From Candidatus Kuenenia stuttgartensis (GTDB lineage: Bacteria; Planctomycetota; Planctomycetia; Planctomycetales; Planctomycetaceae), in NCBI GenBank assembly GCA_945906725.1, contig CAMDRI010000029.1, positions 1-41,305 on the forward strand: 41,305 nt of DNA, written 5' to 3'. Position 1 is the stretch's first letter, and each line of letters opens with the position of its first letter. The position numbers were made by a program, and so were the translations under genes. This document shows, one piece after another, positions 30,501 through 38,367 of the stretch. A model generated the notes under the pieces. The model did not search any database. It was not told the origin of the DNA and was given only the letters and a program-made list of their open reading frames with translations.

Positions 30501-33500
30501 AAGCCGTCGAAGAACTTCCCGGTCTCGATGCCTCGGCTGTCGTAGCCGATCGACAAGTGCGCAAAGAGGCTCGCATCCAGCCCGATTCGAATAATGAGCG
30601 GCAGCGGATTGATGGGGAAATTCTGCTCAAAGGTGAAGGGCAGTTCAAAGCGCGGCAGCTCATAGCTGATGATGTTGAAGGGCTGATGGAGCAGAAGGCT
30701 GACGATGCTCTTCGGCTGCAGGATTTCCAGATTGATACCGATCGACTCCAGCTTCTGGAGTAATCCTTTCAGAGTATTGGGAGTATTGGCCGGAGGTGTT
30801 GGGGCGGGAGTGTTGGCCGGCGTGGCCGGCGGAATCGACACCATCGTATTAACGTCGGTGCCGTTGGAGTTGTTGATCAGAGTCAACGTGTCTTTGATGA
30901 CCAGCAAGATGTCATCGCTGCCGTCAACGGTCTTAAGGGTATCAATCAAGTCAGAAATGATGTCGAGGGTATCAACGAACTTGCGGGCGTTTTCGGCTTG
31001 CTCGGGGTATTGCAGCAACGCCAAATCTAGGAAGGTCAGCTTTCCGTTTCCGGCGGCCTCGGAAAGTTCCGAGACGCCGGGGATCTCTCGCTTCAGCAAT
31101 TTGACCAGCGGCTTGATGGGCTCGATGTATTTATCGAGTTTATTCAGCGCCGCGCCGATCTGCTTGCTCAGGAAGTCACCCAGGTTGATACCGAGATCGT
31201 CGAAACGCACCTCCAAATTTCCGGGGGTCACGGTGATGGGACTGTTGGTTGTGACCACGACTTTCCACGACGCGATGAAATCGGTCTGCACGCTGGGCAA
31301 GTCCGAGTTGATGGCGGCGGCGAGTCGTAGATTGATATCGACACCGACTTCCCCCACTGCCTTGAAGGTCTCGCTAAATGGCTGCGAGTTGATGTCCGAA
31401 AAGTAAACTCGGTGCTTGTCGTCCAGGTCGTCGGTGTCGATCACATCGAGCGTCAACATGCCGCCGATTTTCGTGCCGGTCTCACCCGTTGGCTTGAGGA
31501 TGTCCGTCGCCGACAGCTTGAGGCCGAACAGATCCACGGTCAGCGTCGTCGGGATCGGCGGATTCGCGTTCGTATCCACAATCAACGCGGCTCCGATGTT
31601 CAGCCGGATTTCGTCGTCCGAGTTCTCGTTGACCAACAGGTAGAAGCCCTGATACCGATCCACGCCGATGCCGAAATCGACGTCATAGCTCCAGCCGAAC
31701 TCCACGCCCCCCTGACCTTCGGACTTGATCGGCAGACCGTCCAATGCGGTGTCGAAATCGACGACCATTTTGTCTTCGCCGTGCAGCGTGAAGACGATCT
31801 CGAAGTGCTGCGTGTCGAGCGTGGCCCGCACATCGAGAGGATCGATCATGCCATTTTCATTGAGGTCGCCAAGGATGCCCAAGCCCGTGCCATCCGGGCC
31901 AAGCTTCTGATAAATGAAGGATTCGACCGCCAACTCCACGTCCGCAAAGCTGCCTCCTAGATCGCACACGAACTCGCGAAATGGCGTGACAAACTCCGTC
32001 TGCAGCTTACCAATAAACGTGCCCGCCATGTCGAGGCTCTTGCCCACCAACGGCAGCTTGGTCAGAACCTGGCTTTGCAGGCCATCGCTCAGCGTGCTCA
32101 GAAACGCCTCGACTCCCTCGGCGACCAAACAGAAATCGAACTCGACATTTTCCAGCAGACTCCCCAGCGCGACCGTATCCACCACGAGCTGCGGCTGCGC
32201 CAAGTGTTTCAGGCTGACGGCGAGCGTCACCGCGTCGGGAGCCGTGCTATTCAAGAAGGTCACATCGACGGAGCCGGTGATCATGCCATTGAGCGTGGCG
32301 ATCGGTTTGGCAATCGTCGCGAGATCGCTGAATGACACCGCCCCGATGGCGTTCGAGGTAATCAGTGGATTCATCGCCGGCCCAAACTGGATGTTGAGCG
32401 AAGCACGATTCGTGACTATGGCCGCATGGTCATCCGATTCAGCCGGAGGTGGAGGGACCGTTTGAAGGTCGGGAACTGTTGCTGTCTGATACTCGACGGT
32501 GGCGCTGATAATGGCGGCGACGGCAATTTGAGTATCAATGATTTGCACATAGGTCTTACTGGTACCGAGATCGACTTGAAGTTCGAATTGGTCGCTGGAC
32601 AGGACTTGGGTTGTGCTACCACTCGTGAGCGCCACGATGACGAACTTCTTACCCTCGCTGCGTGGCGTCACCGAAAGATCCAGCCGACCGGTCGCGATGT
32701 TGGGCAGAGTTGCCAGCGTAAACTCATCCTTGACCGCCGCCAGCAGACTCAGGTCCGCATGGACCGACACCAGGTCGAGACTCCCAAACTGAACATCGCC
32801 ATCGAAACGGCCGTCGAACCCGACATGCAAGTTGAGGTCCGACTTGAGCCCCATCAACGTCATCACGTCTTCCGGGATGAGAGTCGTGGGATTAGCGACG
32901 AGAACGAACGGCATCACGCTCGTTGGGGGGCCAAAAGGATCAGGCAGCAGAACGCCCAGACCGAGGTTAATGTTGCCACCGGCGTGGAGGTGCAGGGCTT
33001 GATCGACATTGAAATTCAGCGCCCCAAAATCCGCAGTGATCGGCAACTTGGGGGCCAGCGTTTTATTAATCAAGTCCTCCGCATCGAGGTTCAATCCGAC
33101 GACCAAGGCCCGGTCCGTGTCGGTCGGATCACCGTTGTAGTCCACGAAACCAAGCTGGACCGTCAGTTCGAGAAGGTCATTGTCTAAGGACTCTCGGATT
33201 TCGGTTTCGAGGACATCCTCAAGGCGGTCCTCCAAGGTATTCAGCGAAGGAACCAGTTTGATGAGATCGGCCAGCGCGGCGCGCAGTTCGATCTCTCCGT
33301 CAGTGCCGCTGGGCACGTCGTCGATCAACTGCTTCAACACCAGAGCCACACTGATCAGCCGCCCTGGTATCTTGGCCGAGTCACTACCCGGAACGAGTTG
33401 CAGCAGTTCGAGGCCACGAAACAGAGGTTCCCGACTTTCGGCCGACAGGGACAGGTTGGAAATCGCGGTGTTCAGGGCGTTCGTGGCCTGAGTGAGTTTC

Positions 33501-36500
33501 GCGAGATCGACGGTCGAGACGACCTGGTTAATTCCCGCGAGCAGGCCATCGACGAAGCCGATCGCATCGTTCAGCGACACGTCCAACAGCGGAATCTTGG
33601 CATTCAGCGTGTCGAGATCGGCGTTCGTTTTGACGAGGTCGACAAACAATTGAACCGCACTCAGCACGTCGTCAATTTTCAGAGTTTTGAACTGAGCGAG
33701 CAGATCCTCAAAGTGTTGGGACACCTGGAAGCTCAACTGATTGTTGTTGGCGACCACCGCGACGACGAAGAGAGGCGGTGGAGCGAGGGGATCGTCAATG
33801 TTCTGCAACAGGCTCGCCCCGCTGGTGAGACTGGAGGACACCTCCAGCGTTCCAGCACCGTCAAATGTGAAGTCGGGAAGCCCATCGATCGCGCTGAAGG
33901 GATCGTTCAAGAGATCGATGAGATAGATCCGTTGGTCCCCGTCCGCATCGTTCAAATTCGCCGAGGCCGTGATCTCAAAGAAGGCTGGCCCCGAGTTCCG
34001 CAGTGCGATCTCGATGGGTCCGAGGGCCGCACCCAGAGTCAAGCTGGCATCAACACGGGCGGTGAGAGTCAGGTGCTTGGGTTCGCCGACGATTTGATCT
34101 TCGACGATGAAGACTCGGTCGCTGAGCGATGCTCCGAACAGAGGCGTCCCTATCACGACGCCCGTCGCGGAGCTGCCCAAAATGCCGAGCTTCAAACCAG
34201 CCAGAGAAAGGACTCCATTGTTCGCAGCCGGCACCACCGACAGCGAAATGGAGGCCGAAGTGGTTTGCAGTTGCAGGACGTTCGGCGGATTGGGATTTGA
34301 GTTCTGCGGAACGATGCTGACCGTCACCTGCTGAGCCGTTTGATTATGAATGCTCGTGATAACGTCTTGAATCGACATGACACCATCGCCATCGGTATCA
34401 ACCAAATCGACTGAGTAAGACGTCGTCCCTCCGAGTGTAATTTCCAGCTCAGGAAGATTGCCTGATTGCGAATTTCCGAAACCGAGCGCGGCGAGCCCGC
34501 TGACGTTGGCGATCTGAAGCGAGTAGACCTCTTTGCTCAGAGCGGACAGATTGAGCCGGCCGGAGCTGACATCGAAGTTCGCCTGGATCATCCCAACGAG
34601 CGACGAACTGCTGGCAAACGCGGTATTAAGATCGGCAGCCAAGTCAGACAGACCCAAATTGTCGCTGGTCGTCGCCGAGGCCAGTGTCACCGTGACCGGC
34701 GCGGTAGTTCCGTTGAGCGCCACGGTGAATTGCACATTGTTCGCCAACACGGAACTGGCCGGAGCAGCCACTCCGGTCAATCCCACTGCCAGCCGAACCC
34801 CATCCCCATCATTGAGTGCGGACAGCAGCGTGGTACTCACCAGAGTCGGCACGGCATCCAGTGAGATGCCCATGCGGAAGTTGAGCTGAATCGTTCCGGT
34901 CAGAGTGGCGTCCGCGACTGCCGCCGCTTGCAGCGTCCCCAGGCTTCCGAGCGTGATTCCTTGGTCGAAGAAGTCCAACTCGGTGGGCTGAGAGAATTCC
35001 TTATTCAGCGCGAAGTTGAAAGACAGCGTGTTGGTGGTCGCGTCGTAGACCGGGTCCAATGAGAAACCGTCCGCCAAAGGAATGTCCGACAGTTCATGCA
35101 ATTTGTCTTCCAGCAAAGGCAGGAACGACTCGATCGAAACGAACTTGAGCTTGCCAACGTTCTGGTTGCGAGTTGGAACGAAGCCCAGTCCTGCGAGGAG
35201 ACTCGGGTCGTTAGTTTGAACCAGAGTCGTGGCGAACCCAAATTGCAGACCGGTGCTTTGGTTATCCGTGCGCCGGAGGACTTCAATCGTCTTGACCTCG
35301 GACGATGTGGCAATCAGGGCCAGTTGGTTGTTCGCATCGAGCATGGCCACGACATCGAACAGTCCTTGCTGCATGAAGCCGAGATTCAGGTCATCGACCA
35401 GGTCGGCCAAGCTGATGTTGTCCTGGGTAAAGGCAAACGGAGCACCGTTCGCGGCAGGCGGCGCAGTGCCGATCTTGACTTGGTAGGGCGTGATTGTGGT
35501 GATAGTGATCGGAGTGGTCTGGTTAATAAGTTCGTTGCTGAATTCGCGGGTGATCTGCAAATTGAACGTGTCGTTCGGACTGCCAGTTTGCGGGTTGGCG
35601 ATCTGGCCAAATGCCGGCAGCGTCCCATCGGTAGTAAGCCGTAGAGTCGTCAGCTCCAGCGACCGCAGGAGACCATCCGAATGGCCCTTCAGGATCAGCC
35701 TCCCATTGGAGGTGGCATCCGCCATTACCAAATTGCCAATGCCGGCGTTGGCGAGCGCCGTGTCAATGTCGAGTATGAGATCAACAATCGTGAGATTATC
35801 AGCCGTCGTCGAAGCCAGTATCACGACTTCGGTGGGATCCAATCCATCACCAGAAAGGATGAAGCGTACATCCTGCGCCAAGACAAAGTTGGTCAAGGCT
35901 GGAGCGAGCGGATTGAAAATCTCTGGCTCCTCGACGAATCGACGTGCCAGTTGGTCGAACAGCCCCGGCAGGTTCACTGCGTCGGTCAGTTCGTTGACGC
36001 CGAATGGAAATTGACCGGCGATATCAAGGTATTGATTCGAACTAATCAGGTCCGCCGCAGAATTCTTGAGAGCAGCGCCGATGCTCTGAAACACGTCCTT
36101 CACATTGATGGGCGTCAGGGGCGAGCCTTGGAGGTTCGGTATCACTTGGAAATAGTGATATGTCGAAAGCGAGTCGCCGATCAGCCCCACATTGTTCTCG
36201 GCGCTGACCCAGATGCGGTAGATCCCCGGAGTCGACTCTTCGATCGTCCGCTCCACCGTTGAACGATCCCAATCTTTTGTCGATCCCCAATTCAACCCCG
36301 TTGAGTCGGTCGCTTCCTGAGTATGGAAGACGTATCCATCCAGCCGGATACCACTCTCCAGATCTGCCGCGCCCAGCACGACGGCACCCATCTGCACGAC
36401 ACCCGCCGATACCGCAAAGACCGGTGGGGTGGGAGTCGGTAGGGCGAAGTTTGTGGAGAGCCGGATGTTGGTGATCCCATGAGCGACCACCGCATCCACG

Positions 36501-38308
36501 ACTGGCGGTGTGCTGTCCGTCAGCAATTGCACGTTGTCGATCCGGACTTCCGACTCAATCCCCTGGTTACTACTCACAATCCCGAAGCCGAAGTTGTGAA
36601 CCTGACCCCGCATGTTGAGTGGTATCGCCAGGCTCTGGCGAGAAAAGCCCATATTCGCATTCATCAGCGGAAACGAAGCACCGAACGGCTGGCCGTCGAT
36701 GAAAACCTGAAGCTGGTCGTCGTTACTACGGTCGCTGATCCACAAGTCAAAACTGAATTGTTCGACATCGGCGGGGAAGTAAGAGTCATTATGGATGCGG
36801 AGCACATCTCCGCTGTCGAATTCGAGGTAGTGATTTCCTTTTTCGCCCCGATCGATGTGGCCATCTCCCCCACCGCCGTGATGGCTCCAGCCGGGAAAGA
36901 TGTAGGGCGACAAATCCAGCAGCAAGAAGTCCTCGAAGTCGCCGTTGACGACGAGGTTTGTGTTATTCCAGAGCGGTGCCCAACGCACGGTGTTGATTTG
37001 ATCCTTCGTCATCGCCACTACCACGAGATCGTTCGAGTTCGGCTGCTTCGTGATGACGTTGACCAGTTGCGAAACACCGTCAAAGTTCGGCTGCCCCGTG
37101 ATGACGTTGACGAGTTGTGGAGAACTATTTTTATGGTCCTGATCGCCATAAAACGTCGCGAAAGCGTTTCCGGGAAGGGAGAGGTCCGGTCGGAGAGCAG
37201 GGGTGCGATTATCGCTGAAGGCGTACCCAGTGGCCGTCAAGTCGAATAGAGCCTCTGGGAGCGGAATCGGGGTCGGGTAGTCCGTAGTCGTAGGCGGCCA
37301 CACGCCCATGACGGTGGCAAGGTAGAAACCATTCCAGACGAAACTGTGATCGCCAGAGGCATCAAAGCTTGAATAGGGATTGGTCAAGAAGCCGTCTTTG
37401 GGAAGCTCCGACCCGGCGTTCAGATATTGGTTGTAAGCACCTGGAATCGGCCTTCCCTCGGGCGTCACGAAGTTAGGAATCAATTCACCGTTCAACCCGC
37501 GCGTCTCATAATACACATCAGTGAAAGCGACATTGTTCCAAACGGTTGCCCCATACCCGAATGGCTGGCCCAAGGTGGACAACATCTGCTGGCCGTCAGC
37601 ACCCAAGCCTTGGTTAAAGTCATGCGGGTCGAGGTAGGTCACTTGATCGACGGGAACATTGAAGAAGGCCAACCGCTCGATCACTTCGCTCGTCACGGCA
37701 GTGCCAAAACTATGACCAATAAAGTGGAGCTTGGGGGTATTATTCGGTGCCGCTGGATCAACCAGGTTCAACCCGACCAAGATGCTAAACAGCGCATCGC
37801 CTGCCGCTTCGCCCCAACCCGAAGACAGTTGATTGGATTCCCCAGCCCAATCGTAGAGCAACACCAACTCCCCGGACGTGACGGATAACGGGACGTCCGA
37901 ATGCAGCTCGTTAGGAGTGGTGGTCAGATCGAAGTAGCCTTGAGTCCCCAACGCAGGCAGGTCGTAATCGAGCAACCAGCCACCAGGGGTGAGGTTGTGG
38001 ATTTCTTGGGCCAATCGCCCCATCGAATCGCCGTCCCCATTAGAGATCTGAAAGCCATGCGTGATGATGGTCACGCCGGTCGGAGTGAATGACTGCAATC
38101 GCGTCGCCATCTCGGCGAGGGTGTGGTGTGTCGCATCCAGGACGATCCGTGGCTCCAGCACTTCAGCCGCCGAATGGAATAAGCCGTGAGGACGACTTGC
38201 CGTGGCACCGGACGAGCGTCGCCGAGGTGCTGTGAGTCTGGAAGAAGTCTTGCGCCATGATTGACCACGCAGCGTCCGGATCGGGTTTAACCAGTCAAAG
38301 GCTCGCAT
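18572..38308 (-). CDS. Giant LEPR-motif, lipase-like, RTX-repeat modular exported protein
   Basis: About 6,578 residues from ATG at 38308 (AGGGA ~7 nt upstream; GTG at 38341 is an alternative). The basic N-terminus ends in VLEPRIVLDA (LEPR at 51-54), a planctomycete export-associated motif. A lipase-like alpha/beta hydrolase spans ~70-330, with Ser200 in GHSFG, Asp227 and His321. Next come an NGDFE-type beta domain (~455-600), an Ig-like domain and a long region with hook-IN-like repeats and DxDxDG loops (to ~2735). RTX block 1 covers ~2783-3013. Then SdrD-B-like domains, a P-domain, Calx-beta and a beta-propeller fill ~3058-4053, followed by RTX block 2 (~4060-4990), an Ig-like domain, DUF11, two SdrD-B-like domains and DUF11 (~4990-5593), and RTX block 3 (~5670-6487). 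The C-terminal ~90 residues (IMAEWMSANAYPTR..., LDWFFQSAGDVLD) resemble the conserved tail of planctomycete RTX proteins, presumably a type I secretion signal. No transporter genes are in the window. A role in adhesion or substrate binding is inferred. Confidence 0.9.
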   Translation of the reverse strand: MRAFDWLNPIRTLRGQSWRKTSSRLTAPRRRSSGATASRPHGLFHSAAEVLEPRIVLDATHHTLAEMATRLQSFTPTGVTIITHGFQISNGDGDSMGRLAQEIHNLTPGGWLLDYDLPALGTQGYFDLTTTPNELHSDVPLSVTSGELVLLYDWAGESNQLSSGWGEAAGDALFSILVGLNLVDPAAPNNTPKLHFIGHSFGTAVTSEVIERLAFFNVPVDQVTYLDPHDFNQGLGADGQQMLSTLGQPFGYGATVWNNVAFTDVYYETRGLNGELIPNFVTPEGRPIPGAYNQYLNAGSELPKDGFLTNPYSSFDASGDHSFVWNGFYLATVMGVWPPTTTDYPTPIPLPEALFDLTATGYAFSDNRTPALRPDLSLPGNAFATFYGDQDHKNSSPQLVNVITGQPNFDGVSQLVNVITKQPNSNDLVVVAMTKDQINTVRWAPLWNNTNLVVNGDFEDFLLLDLSPYIFPGWSHHGGGGDGHIDRGEKGNHYLEFDSGDVLRIHNDSYFPADVEQFSFDLWISDRSNDDQLQVFIDGQPFGASFPLMNANMGFSRQSLAIPLNMRGQVHNFGFGIVSSNQGIESEVRIDNVQLLTDSTPPVVDAVVAHGITNIRLSTNFALPTPTPPVFAVSAGVVQMGAVVLGAADLESGIRLDGYVFHTQEATDSTGLNWGSTKDWDRSTVERTIEESTPGIYRIWVSAENNVGLIGDSLSTYHYFQVIPNLQGSPLTPINVKDVFQSIGAALKNSAADLISSNQYLDIAGQFPFGVNELTDAVNLPGLFDQLARRFVEEPEIFNPLAPALTNFVLAQDVRFILSGDGLDPTEVVILASTTADNLTIVDLILDIDTALANAGIGNLVMADATSNGRLILKGHSDGLLRSLELTTLRLTTDGTLPAFGQIANPQTGSPNDTFNLQITREFSNELINQTTPITITTITPYQVKIGTAPPAANGAPFAFTQDNISLADLVDDLNLGFMQQGLFDVVAMLDANNQLALIATSSEVKTIEVLRRTDNQSTGLQFGFATTLVQTNDPSLLAGLGFVPTRNQNVGKLKFVSIESFLPLLEDKLHELSDIPLADGFSLDPVYDATTNTLSFNFALNKEFSQPTELDFFDQGITLGSLGTLQAAAVADATLTGTIQLNFRMGISLDAVPTLVSTTLLSALNDGDGVRLAVGLTGVAAPASSVLANNVQFTVALNGTTAPVTVTLASATTSDNLGLSDLAADLNTAFASSSSLVGMIQANFDVSSGRLNLSALSKEVYSLQIANVSGLAALGFGNSQSGNLPELEITLGGTTSYSVDLVDTDGDGVMSIQDVITSIHNQTAQQVTVSIVPQNSNPNPPNVLQLQTTSASISLSVVPAANNGVLSLAGLKLGILGSSATGVVIGTPLFGASLSDRVFIVEDQIVGEPKHLTLTARVDASLTLGAALGPIEIALRNSGPAFFEITASANLNDADGDQRIYLIDLLNDPFSAIDGLPDFTFDGAGTLEVSSSLTSGASLLQNIDDPLAPPPLFVVAVVANNNQLSFQVSQHFEDLLAQFKTLKIDDVLSAVQLFVDLVKTNADLDTLNAKIPLLDVSLNDAIGFVDGLLAGINQVVSTVDLAKLTQATNALNTAISNLSLSAESREPLFRGLELLQLVPGSDSAKIPGRLISVALVLKQLIDDVPSGTDGEIELRAALADLIKLVPSLNTLEDRLEDVLETEIRESLDNDLLELTVQLGFVDYNGDPTDTDRALVVGLNLDAEDLINKTLAPKLPITADFGALNFNVDQALHLHAGGNINLGLGVLLPDPFGPPTSVMPFVLVANPTTLIPEDVMTLMGLKSDLNLHVGFDGRFDGDVQFGSLDLVSVHADLSLLAAVKDEFTLATLPNIATGRLDLSVTPRSEGKKFVIVALTSGSTTQVLSSDQFELQVDLGTSKTYVQIIDTQIAVAAIISATVEYQTATVPDLQTVPPPPAESDDHAAIVTNRASLNIQFGPAMNPLITSNAIGAVSFSDLATIAKPIATLNGMITGSVDVTFLNSTAPDAVTLAVSLKHLAQPQLVVDTVALGSLLENVEFDFCLVAEGVEAFLSTLSDGLQSQVLTKLPLVGKSLDMAGTFIGKLQTEFVTPFREFVCDLGGSFADVELAVESFIYQKLGPDGTGLGILGDLNENGMIDPLDVRATLDTQHFEIVFTLHGEDKMVVDFDTALDGLPIKSEGQGGVEFGWSYDVDFGIGVDRYQGFYLLVNENSDDEIRLNIGAALIVDTNANPPIPTTLTVDLFGLKLSATDILKPTGETGTKIGGMLTLDVIDTDDLDDKHRVYFSDINSQPFSETFKAVGEVGVDINLRLAAAINSDLPSVQTDFIASWKVVVTTNSPITVTPGNLEVRFDDLGINLGDFLSKQIGAALNKLDKYIEPIKPLVKLLKREIPGVSELSEAAGNGKLTFLDLALLQYPEQAENARKFVDTLDIISDLIDTLKTVDGSDDILLVIKDTLTLINNSNGTDVNTMVSIPPATPANTPAPTPPANTPNTLKGLLQKLESIGINLEILQPKSIVSLLLHQPFNIISYELPRFELPFTFEQNFPINPLPLIIRIGLDASLFAHLSIGYDSRGIETGKFFDGFYFGDLENGSVGEDIAEFGVSLGVRLAALLGAGPISAGIEGEIQANIVADLRDTDGDGKLYLDEIKRIVQQDGIECLFDLTGELRAIVRLVYQLGPIDGSKEFINEILFTFMNHCPDFELGSVTNGGTLILHAGANAGLRRSSVTTDVAEVFTVTQLAPGVYKVEGMGLESRYSGVTNKIFFDGGLGNDKLLLVDVSIPVVANGGVGDDSLEGGTNDDSLDGGAGNDTLVGRGGVDSLSGGANTDLIYGDLGNDIVDGGGGNDLIYGDLGDDSVDGGAGNDLIFGQGDNDTLRGGSGEDQISGGLGGDQMFGDAGNDVLVGGLLDSNLLALFNNTNPDSASTGLDGNDFLYGGNGNDFLIGDAGSDSLFGGFGDDAIIGFRILNHTDTAADYIEGGPDDDFICGANGNDTILGGTGDPGLMLTSILADQASAEAISSGGFHLETCDSIPEYTEPTPGSIRGQLFSDNNSDAMQQATEVGLNVWTVNLLDDQNAVVASQITADMDLNSNGMVDPQTERGWYSFAGVDPGAYRIQAVLMPGFVQTTTDQMLIVNDGQVVLNDKIGERFQPAVISGRKFEDSNGDGSADLLEHGVNGWEVQLLDQDGNVLATQVTTSVDLNDDGTIDPVTESGLYSFTDLVPGTYTVSESPRAGWVQSSPILSATNVFLPITDDGFAQTKSGAMVTGLAGAITQVSVTLDVAHSDVQQLTAILVSPSGTQVRLFQNVGGDGDNFTGTVFDDSSATMISDGMAPFGPSFRPEVALATLMGEDPNGTWTLIIEDNLEEDVSGRLESWSVTVVTANGTATGIGGLVNPRSSGPLNSYQVAVGQGELITTLDFGNYRMSELRGMKFQDSNGNGVRDKNELGLAGVEIYVDLNRNGQWDHEEPKTMTQSDDPATEDINETGTYELRRLPPSRSQAGSNQPAGYSVREVLQPGWVQSFPAAARSSSSQPPQPSNSPSQMPTVTISPVSVLEGNSGTSLATFTVNLSAASMDELTFRYFTADGTAAAASDYESAAENLVFAAGTTSMSFSIVIYGDIQCESDETFSIRLGIPTAIGEFTVFAETVGTIRNDEACREIHGQKFEDLNGNGVHDSGEPGLNGWTIQLVIAGAAGQVVLQSTTTADIDLNQDGSIDPQTERGRYEFDDLAPGTYLVREVLQPDWFQSAPEDGSYTVIVPGDSLLYTVTNTNELAAIDVVTHSVVIIGVTRDAAEPGTVRRIRGLAYDSAADILYGMTREGDLVTVNRTTGQTTLVYSLIAGDSASEFWSGLAFDGSNHFFTTNAGDSRELVKLTRNGTAFVETIIGTTQGGGEIVGLDFYPATAPAMPVTFNGTHPTTGVLYGSSRLRNNIVVVNATNAAVTTPFGIIPVSENKIQEIAFHPVTGELYSIHDQPSGGNQAVLEVFNFTTATSTEWGVLSFGIREDLGVGGSTLGWGGLAFVVTPATHVVPSYDFANYQLIYLPDGDDVIEAGGGNDLVHGDNLVTNPLVVSIGSRQDMLFGESGRDSLFGQEEDDVLSGGSDEGMSADDSLDGGEGTDRVLQEVDANQMLTNVLLTGEGMDSLVDIEQATLIGGDSANTIDATQFSLGSVTLIGKGGNDTLKGSAANDVLQGDEGDDLLDGGIGNDTYVFVGAGLGTDTIVESANLDSDTLDFSDFNQAVIVELQTVLPQTLNATNLVLVFGVATAIENVIGTSFGDMIQGNSRDNLFVGGSGDDTAFGGIGDDILQGGNDNDELHGDADDDVIDGGNGNDMLFGDAGNDVLTGGLDDDTVDGGTGIDQLSEAGSGDFTLTNSSLSGVGTDVLSGLEIANLTGNAGLNTFTVSGWSGTGTLNGAGGSNTVISTSNSNFVLTDSSLSVTGHGNLSLINITQALLTGGMSDNTIDASAFTGTTTLGGNLGLDELRGGSGNDLLIGGTGDDQLIGNAGDDTYQFEIGWGVDTVVELAGQGFDTIDFGLVNTGLHFTRGAATLTVSDLTINLLTHVGNTIESLIGGMNNDQFIFANGVSLAGGMGRIDGHGGLDTLDDRAFTTPVVVNLMLNQATGLSFLQRVQVVLGGSAADQLTGDTADNMLFGFDGNDVLDGGKGKDHLHGGLGSNTLKGGAGDDTYFIEDRLSGTGTDLLQEDPGLATNGLAANGGNDTIDLRGFTQSVMFNLGNLIALQTASVTIRLEDSLLGDGSGNFENVIGSLTQTNTLTGNAADNQLTGGLVHDVLTGDDGNDSLRGGGGSDDLRGGAGDDVYLFDSVVSASEADLISEDTGLGIDTLDFRTLPGGDNLMLNFSMAGVSIGSHNNRTIQTVLAGQAANFENVFGGSGDDVIIGNERNNRLQGNGGNDLLVGDLGNDLLEGGTGVNSLHGGDGGDTLVGDPGIDSLVGGAGTNVILQGANVVVVPPQTPNAPQLELAYNLAGNTFVKGTFHGQASSTYTLSFFAMSNVTTSLHTILVTTNSSGDNQFMTMFSPAAALGPFLKATATDAQGNVSQLSGALPVQASVDLAVVMTVDNSAPLSGSTIHYTVSVNNAGSNSATGVIVTDQLPAGVTFVSAIPNLGSYVASSGVWTVGALAAGASAMLTITATVDVSAAGQDIVNTAVATVSDQFDTTAINNSADVTIQSPFAIIRGRKFADSNGNGIKDASEPGLAGWVIEVRDLQGVFVAHTATLVDDPMTGTDETGLYSLALPAGAYKVTELLQPGWQQTLPAGPSFAYTVILTSGQSLNDQNFGNRPTATVVLTSGQQSNGQDFGNYVPGSIHGFKFEDWDGDGHYDVGVEPRLANVQFTLTGTTGPAVQVLTNLSGEFAFIGLAPGSYTVTETVPTGYTATTPTSFTRTLRSGEELVAITGQAKLPANDPRHEVVLGQPLMFGNLPNGVDLEVVKTVSANPVFAGSGIKNLTYLVTVTNRGLVNATGVKLSEDLTLPSGVRLVSVTPSRGTKWSLTKTPDGTWTVGNLLHGASATLTVVLTVSGSAASGTNVIRNTATVTASNEVRYHIADDTATVSTSIRRLDLVVQLPDTRNIVVVSRTGTGDAALLRVQQGKTDLITPTRISTVGNLRIEGGRAADDVTFDASLVGFLVGALQVNGNGGSDRLNAAALHVTSALSALANAAIKDMGVNLNGGDGDDSLTGGDGPDVLDGGAGSDVLTGNAGNDLLAGGAGTDRLIESADANLTLTNTSLMGVGLDVLSGFESAQLTGGKGKNALNASGFTLGSVLLFGSDGDDTLTGTGSADVLDGGIGNDSLIGLGESDSLTGGAGNDVLNGGEGSDVVVETANVNLTLSNSALAGLGTDTLLGIERAFLTGGAAGNKFDAREFTLGAVSLVGLGGNDTLIGGTGDDTLMGDLGNDSLVGGAGRDRLVESGDVNFMLTLVQLTGLGTDVLSTIEEVSLTGGAGNNTLTVRDFAGLVTLHGAAGNDKLIGGSGNDVLAGDLGDDQLTGGTGDDQLDGGAGTDVVVESGSAAYLLSDSLLTGAGMDSLMSIELARLTLSNAGGAINALAFTGRTMLTGGTGNDSITGGTGDDWLVGGDGADTLAGMTGNDTLTGGLANDSLDGGDGNDLLSETGDVASLILTDTNLTGLGIDVLAFIERAQLTGGAAINSFDASAFTLGPVTLVGGAANDLLLGGSGGDSLDGGLGNDTLKGNSAGDTLTGGDGLDSLEGGDGADSLNGQLGNDALLGGAGNDTLTGEAGNDTFDGGLDTDRLSETVNINLVLNATQLTGLGTDTHTQIEAAFLTGGASANKFDATLFGGVATLIGAAGNDTLIGGANADSLDGGDGNDSLIANAGADTIQGGLGNDAALAGDGNDQIFGGVGGDSLDGGAGNDSLDGGNDKDKLLGGAGNDTLSGGIGADTLDGGTDNDVLDGEADTDSLIGGTGRDLLIGGAAIDTLAGGTDEDILIGGTTSYGGNAVALTAIMAEWMSANAYPTRIANLLNGGGANGSTVLNATTVQNDNKAADKINGSLAAPNNTDLDWFFQSAGDVLDAINGEVRTTI

Positions 38309-38367
38309 CGGAAGTTCCCTACTTGGTTCGCTGGCGGCCACGAGCGTTACTCGTCACCACAAGCCAT

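Noticed and set aside
31850-31890. Dockerin domain in the giant protein (DLNENGMIDPLDV)
   Set aside because: Only one EF-hand-like loop without the second dockerin repeat; better described as an isolated DxDxDG-type loop.
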